64,000 bases of DNA from Sphingobacteriaceae bacterium UBA6709 (lineage in GTDB: Bacteria; Bacteroidota; Bacteroidia; Sphingobacteriales; Sphingobacteriaceae), in assembly GCA_002454425.1 (NCBI GenBank), contig DKIV01000043.1, forward strand, positions 64,323 through 128,322. Direction: 5' to 3'. A program made the translations under genes and the position numbers. Numbering within the stretch: the stretch's first letter is position 1; each line of letters opens with the position of its first letter. Of the stretch, positions 60,314 through 64,000 are shown in pieces. The notes beneath the pieces were generated by a model, which worked only from the letters and a program-made list of their open reading frames with translations, was not told the DNA's origin and ran no database searches.

Positions 60314-62692
60314 ATGACTAATGTTCAAGATTTTTTAGCGTCCCAGCCTGAGAAAAAGGATAATAATAGGGATATTAAGAAAATAATAGGAAAAGTTGTT
60401 GCCAATTGGTATCTCTTTGTTATAGGGGCTATACTAGGCATAGCTGCATCTTTAATTTATATAAAATTTCAGACTCCTATATATCGTATCAACGCTAAAC
60501 TCCTTGTAAATGACGAAAAGAAAGGGGGGCTTTCCGGACAAGATGATTTGCTTGACTTAAGTGGCTTATTGGGCGGTAAGAGTTCAGTCGATAATGAAGC
60601 AGAAGTGCTTAAAACCAGACATTTAATGGATGGAGTGGTGCGAGCTACCAATGCGAATGTTACTTACTTTGTAAACGGCGATTTTGTTGATAAAGAGCTT
60701 TATGAATCTCCTTTTTTGCTGAAATTGCTAAATGTGAGTGATTCTATTCCTAAGACTACAGTTGATGTAGCATACAAATCATCTAAGGAGTTGAACATTA
60801 CTGTGGGTGATTTTTCAAAAACGGTGTTCTTTGGAGAACCATTTATTTTACCAAATGTGGGAAAAGTCCAATTTTTACGAAATCCGGGCGTCTCTGAAAG
60901 TGACAATTCTTACACAGTTATCTTAACATCTTTGGATGATATGGTTTCTGAGTTCATGCAGAGGTTACAGGTTGGCGTAACAAATAAGCAGGTGAGTACA
61001 ATTGATCTGAGTTTTAATTACGCTTTACCTAAGAAGGGAGAAGACATTCTAAGTGTATTGATAAATACGTACGTCCAGAGTAATCTCGAGGACAAAAATA
61101 AGATTGCAGATAGTACAATTGCATTTATTGAAAATAGATTAGTATTTGTTAGTCAGGAGCTGGGAACCATAGAAGGCAATATCCAGAGTTTTCGCCAGCA
61201 AAGTAAGATAGCGGATATTTCAGCTCAATCTAAGTTATTGCTTGAAGGAAACAATAAATCTTTCGAAGATATATCGTCCATTCAAACTAAGTTATCAGTT
61301 TTGAGTTCGTTAGAAGATTATTTGAAAAACGATGTGACTAATAAGAGAATTGTCCCTACTACCGTTATGCCTGAAGATGAGGTTTTTGCTTCTCTTATTG
61401 AACGTTATAACAGTCTGTTATTGGAGCGTGATAGAAAGTCTCTTTCAGCTACTGATTCGAATCCTTATGTGCAAAATATTGATGTGCAATTAGCCAATTT
61501 ACGTAAGGATATGATCGTGAACTTAGCAAATACAAAAAAATCATTAACTATCGCCGAAACTCGTCTAAAATCCCAGTCTGGAGTATTTGAGAATCAGATC
61601 CGACAGGTTCCCGCTAATGAGAGAAAATTTCTTGATCTTTCTAGGCAACAGCAGATAAAGCAAGAATTATATATATTTCTTTTGCAGAAGAGAGAGGAGA
61701 CCGCTATTTCTAAGACGTCAAATATTTCTAACTCCAAAGTAATTGATCCTCCAAAAGCTGGACCGTTACCAATTAGTCCTAAAAATAAAGTGATTTTATT
61801 GATAGGTTTAGCTTTAGGATTAGCTATTCCATTTATAGTCATTACCTTGAGAGATCTTCTTAATGTAAGAATTCAGACACGAGATGATATTCAAAGAGAT
61901 ACTACGGTTCCTATTATTGGAGAGATATCAAACAGCGTAGAGCAATCCGCTGTCGTGGTTACTAAAGACTCACGTACTCCTATTTCAGAGCAATTCCGTG
62001 CTTTAAGGACAAATCTGTCATTCTTTCTCAAAAGCAATGAGAAGACAATTTTACTAACGTCGAGTATGTCCGGGGAAGGCAAATCATTTGTGTCTTTAAA
62101 TCTGGCTTCGGTACTCGCGCTATCTGGAAAAAGAGTTGTAGCGCTGGAATTAGATCTTCGAAAACCCAACCTTGCTAGTAAACTTGGATTATCTAATACA
62201 TTCGGTTATACGAATTTTATAACGTCAGAAAATGTTACTCCAGATCAGGTTGTTGTAAAATCGGGTTTAAATGATAATTTATTTATTGTTCCTTGCGGCC
62301 CAATACCTCCTAATCCTACAGAGACAATCTTAGATTCACGCACCGATGAGTTAATTCGTTATTTGAAGAGTACATTTGATTATATTGTAATTGATGCTCC
62401 TCCAGTTGGACTTGTTACTGACGCACAATTACTTAGTAAATTCTCTGATTTGTCGCTATATGTTGTTCGTCAGGGTTATACTTTTAAGAATCAATTAGGT
62501 ATTATCAATGATATATCAAAAAATGCTCGAATGAAACGCATTTCGATTTTAGTGAATGATGTTAAGACTTCCAGTACATATGGTTATGGCTATGGGTATG
62601 GATACGGTTATGGATACGGTTACGGCGATTATGGTAGCATTAAGAAACCGAAGTCTGTGTTACATAAGATAAGCAAGATATTTCGGTCCTAA
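60314..62692 (+). CDS. Wzc-like polysaccharide co-polymerase with tyrosine-kinase domain
   Basis: A protein of about 792 residues that controls chain length and export. An N-terminal Wzz domain has a membrane helix (about 30-50, NWYLFVIGAILGIAASLIYI) and a coiled-coil periplasmic part (about 270-450). A second helix (about 493-513) leads to a BY-kinase with Walker A MSGEGKSFVSLNLA (near 590), A-prime VVALELDLRKP and Walker B YIVIDAPPVGLVTDAQLL. The tail (near 752-770) is a run of alternating YG residues, the expected autophosphorylation cluster. The ATG at 60314 is preferred; an in-frame TTG lies 12 bases upstream, inside the short gap after the Wza-like gene. Confidence 0.93.
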   Translation: MTNVQDFLASQPEKKDNNRDIKKIIGKVVANWYLFVIGAILGIAASLIYIKFQTPIYRINAKLLVNDEKKGGLSGQDDLLDLSGLLGGKSSVDNEAEVLKTRHLMDGVVRATNANVTYFVNGDFVDKELYESPFLLKLLNVSDSIPKTTVDVAYKSSKELNITVGDFSKTVFFGEPFILPNVGKVQFLRNPGVSESDNSYTVILTSLDDMVSEFMQRLQVGVTNKQVSTIDLSFNYALPKKGEDILSVLINTYVQSNLEDKNKIADSTIAFIENRLVFVSQELGTIEGNIQSFRQQSKIADISAQSKLLLEGNNKSFEDISSIQTKLSVLSSLEDYLKNDVTNKRIVPTTVMPEDEVFASLIERYNSLLLERDRKSLSATDSNPYVQNIDVQLANLRKDMIVNLANTKKSLTIAETRLKSQSGVFENQIRQVPANERKFLDLSRQQQIKQELYIFLLQKREETAISKTSNISNSKVIDPPKAGPLPISPKNKVILLIGLALGLAIPFIVITLRDLLNVRIQTRDDIQRDTTVPIIGEISNSVEQSAVVVTKDSRTPISEQFRALRTNLSFFLKSNEKTILLTSSMSGEGKSFVSLNLASVLALSGKRVVALELDLRKPNLASKLGLSNTFGYTNFITSENVTPDQVVVKSGLNDNLFIVPCGPIPPNPTETILDSRTDELIRYLKSTFDYIVIDAPPVGLVTDAQLLSKFSDLSLYVVRQGYTFKNQLGIINDISKNARMKRISILVNDVKTSSTYGYGYGYGYGYGYGYGDYGSIKKPKSVLHKISKIFRS
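62581..62639 (+). repeat. Tyr-Gly coding repeat in the kinase tail
   Basis: Tandem 6-base units of the form GGNTAT/GGNTAC encode about nine Gly-Tyr pairs. Such runs can expand or contract by slippage, changing the number of phosphorylatable Tyr. Confidence 0.75.
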
Positions 62693-62702
62693 AGAAATTT
62701 AA

Positions 62703-64000
62703 ATGATGAGTACTAAGAGTACGATTAGAGGTAAGACTCTAAAAAATTTTTTATCACTTTCTTTAGTTCAATTCGCCAACTACGTCCTGCCTGTGATAAC
62801 ATTGCCTATTATTTCTCGTATAATAGGCCCTGAAAAGTTTGGAGTTATTAACTATATCTATGCATTTATTGGCTATTTTGTTCTGTTTATTAGCTATGGA
62901 TTTGATTTTTATGGAACTAGATATGTGGCAAATAATCAGTTTAGTAAAGAATCAATTAATAAGGTTTTCTCTACTATTCTATATTGTAGAGTGCTTCTCT
63001 TATTAGCAACATCTATATTGTTTTTCGTTTGTGTATCATTTATTCCTCAGCTTCGAAGTGAAAAACTCGCTTCCCTCTTATCTTTTCTCTTGTGTATAGG
63101 ATATGCATTGAATACTAATTGGGTATACAATGGTATGCAGGATGCTAGAAATATTGGTATATTCAATTTTGTATCCAAGCTCTTATTTTCAGTTTTGATT
63201 ATAATATTGATAAAGACACAATCAGATTATATTTATCATCCGCTTTCAACTAGTATAGCTCAAATATTAGTTTCTTTAGTTTCCTTGTGGTATGCAATTA
63301 AAAAGTATAAGCTTTCTTTTGTAGCTGTTTCGTTCAAAGAGATACAGCTTCTTCTTAAAGAGAATGGTACCCTTTCGCTAACTTCGTGGATCACAAGTTT
63401 AGCCGTGACCAGTAATATTGTCGTAGCAGGATCTATGGCCAGTGCTCATGATGTTGGAGTATATACTTCTGCTTTACGCATAATCACAATTTTACAAAGT
63501 TTATATGCAGTCCCGTTAAATACAGTCCTCTTTCCCTTAGTAAGTAAGTCTTTTTCGGAGGACTTAAGAAAAGGATATGAAGTGCTTCGTAAGATTTTGC
63601 CTATAATAGCTATAGCATCAATTATGTTCTCTGTAGTTACTTTCTTGATGGCGGATTTAGTTATCAATAAGTTTTATGGATCTCAGTTTGTCGGAGGTGT
63701 TTCCTTATTACGTATATTATCTATTGTGCTGTTTTTTTCGACCTTAAATAACACATTTGGAATGCAGGTACTTTTAAATATTAAACGAGATAAAGTATAT
63801 CTGAAATTTATAAGTATTGGGTTTGTGTTGAATATAGTGCTTATTGTAGCATTGTCTAATTTATTTGGAATAACGGGTGCAGCCTACGCTTGGCCATTAT
63901 CTGAATTCGTCATGTTTTCAATTTTCATTTTTTATTTTCTTCATAATAACATCCCACTGATTTCTCAGAAATATTTTACTCCCAGTTTTATTGGAAAAAC
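62703..64000 (+). CDS. Wzx-like polysaccharide flippase, cut by window end
   Basis: An open frame without stop to the last base (432 codons seen). It begins MMSTKSTIRGKTLKNFLSLS and continues VQFANYVLPVITLPIISRII, GPEKFGVINYIYAFIGYFVL and FDFYGTRYVA, the typical start of Wzx/MATE-like polysaccharide flippases. At least ten hydrophobic segments follow. It should flip lipid-linked oligosaccharide repeat units across the inner membrane. It starts 10 bases after the Wzc-like gene. The 3-prime end lies outside the window. Confidence 0.9.
   Translation, partial: MMSTKSTIRGKTLKNFLSLSLVQFANYVLPVITLPIISRIIGPEKFGVINYIYAFIGYFVLFISYGFDFYGTRYVANNQFSKESINKVFSTILYCRVLLLLATSILFFVCVSFIPQLRSEKLASLLSFLLCIGYALNTNWVYNGMQDARNIGIFNFVSKLLFSVLIIILIKTQSDYIYHPLSTSIAQILVSLVSLWYAIKKYKLSFVAVSFKEIQLLLKENGTLSLTSWITSLAVTSNIVVAGSMASAHDVGVYTSALRIITILQSLYAVPLNTVLFPLVSKSFSEDLRKGYEVLRKILPIIAIASIMFSVVTFLMADLVINKFYGSQFVGGVSLLRILSIVLFFSTLNNTFGMQVLLNIKRDKVYLKFISIGFVLNIVLIVALSNLFGITGAAYAWPLSEFVMFSIFIFYFLHNNIPLISQKYFTPSFIGK

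Overview
The window looks like the chromosome of a Bacteroidota bacterium, most likely a Sphingobacteriaceae (Pedobacter-like) environmental polysaccharide degrader. Support comes from a SusC/SusD pair, a PorT-like protein, a Nudix-type arabinose regulator, the order nadK - DUF6089 - uppS - bamA - skp - skp, several TAnnTTTG-type -7 promoter elements, and start codons that mostly lack a Shine-Dalgarno sequence. No rRNA, tRNA, CRISPR array or intact insertion sequence was found.

Layout. (1) 0.4-5.4 kb, minus strand: an L-arabinose operon araB-araD-araA behind a Nudix-domain regulator (AraR type), with two near-identical candidate operators. (2) 5.6-16.8 kb, plus strand: housekeeping and envelope genes, namely a menaquinone methyltransferase, PorT, an SDR, YqeY, a hydrolase, a CBS protein, NAD kinase, undecaprenyl diphosphate synthase, BamA and two Skp-like chaperones, ending at a strong terminator. 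(3) 16.8-31.3 kb: mixed short transcription units. These are an NTF2-like protein in a gene-poor stretch, a hexapeptide acyltransferase, an OmpA lipoprotein, an overlapping HipA-like kinase/DUF3037 pair, an AsmA-like protein facing lspA, an alpha-L-fucosidase, a Crp/Fnr regulator, a glycosyltransferase, an RRM protein, a CLC channel and a 53-residue lipoprotein. (4) 31.4-36.8 kb: a double ATPase-domain ABC protein, a metallophosphoesterase, YciI, a YdeI-like protein, a TrmH-type methyltransferase and galactokinase. (5) 36.9-41.0 kb: a D-xylose locus (LacI-type repressor divergent from xylB-xylA) with two copies of one operator. (6) 41.1-57.2 kb: an alpha-mannoside locus (Tat-exported GH125, LacI regulator, GH92, ROK kinase, second GH92), then a Kup potassium transporter and a SusC/SusD pair. 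(7) 57.2-64 kb: a gene-poor, structured stretch, a small zinc-ribbon protein, and the start of an AT-rich exopolysaccharide cluster (WecB/TagA glycosyltransferase, Wza-like export protein, Wzc-like tyrosine kinase, Wzx-like flippase cut by the window end).

The sugar genes form a coherent picture. SusC/SusD would import oligosaccharides, periplasmic GH92/GH125/GH29 enzymes would release mannose and fucose, the ROK kinase would act on a released hexose, and the ara, xyl and gal kinases/isomerases would feed pentoses and galactose to central metabolism, each locus with its own local regulator. I found no clearly unprecedented multi-gene system. The best candidates for something under-described are the structured region at 57.54-57.96 kb, the HipA-like/DUF3037 pair, and the paired operator motifs.
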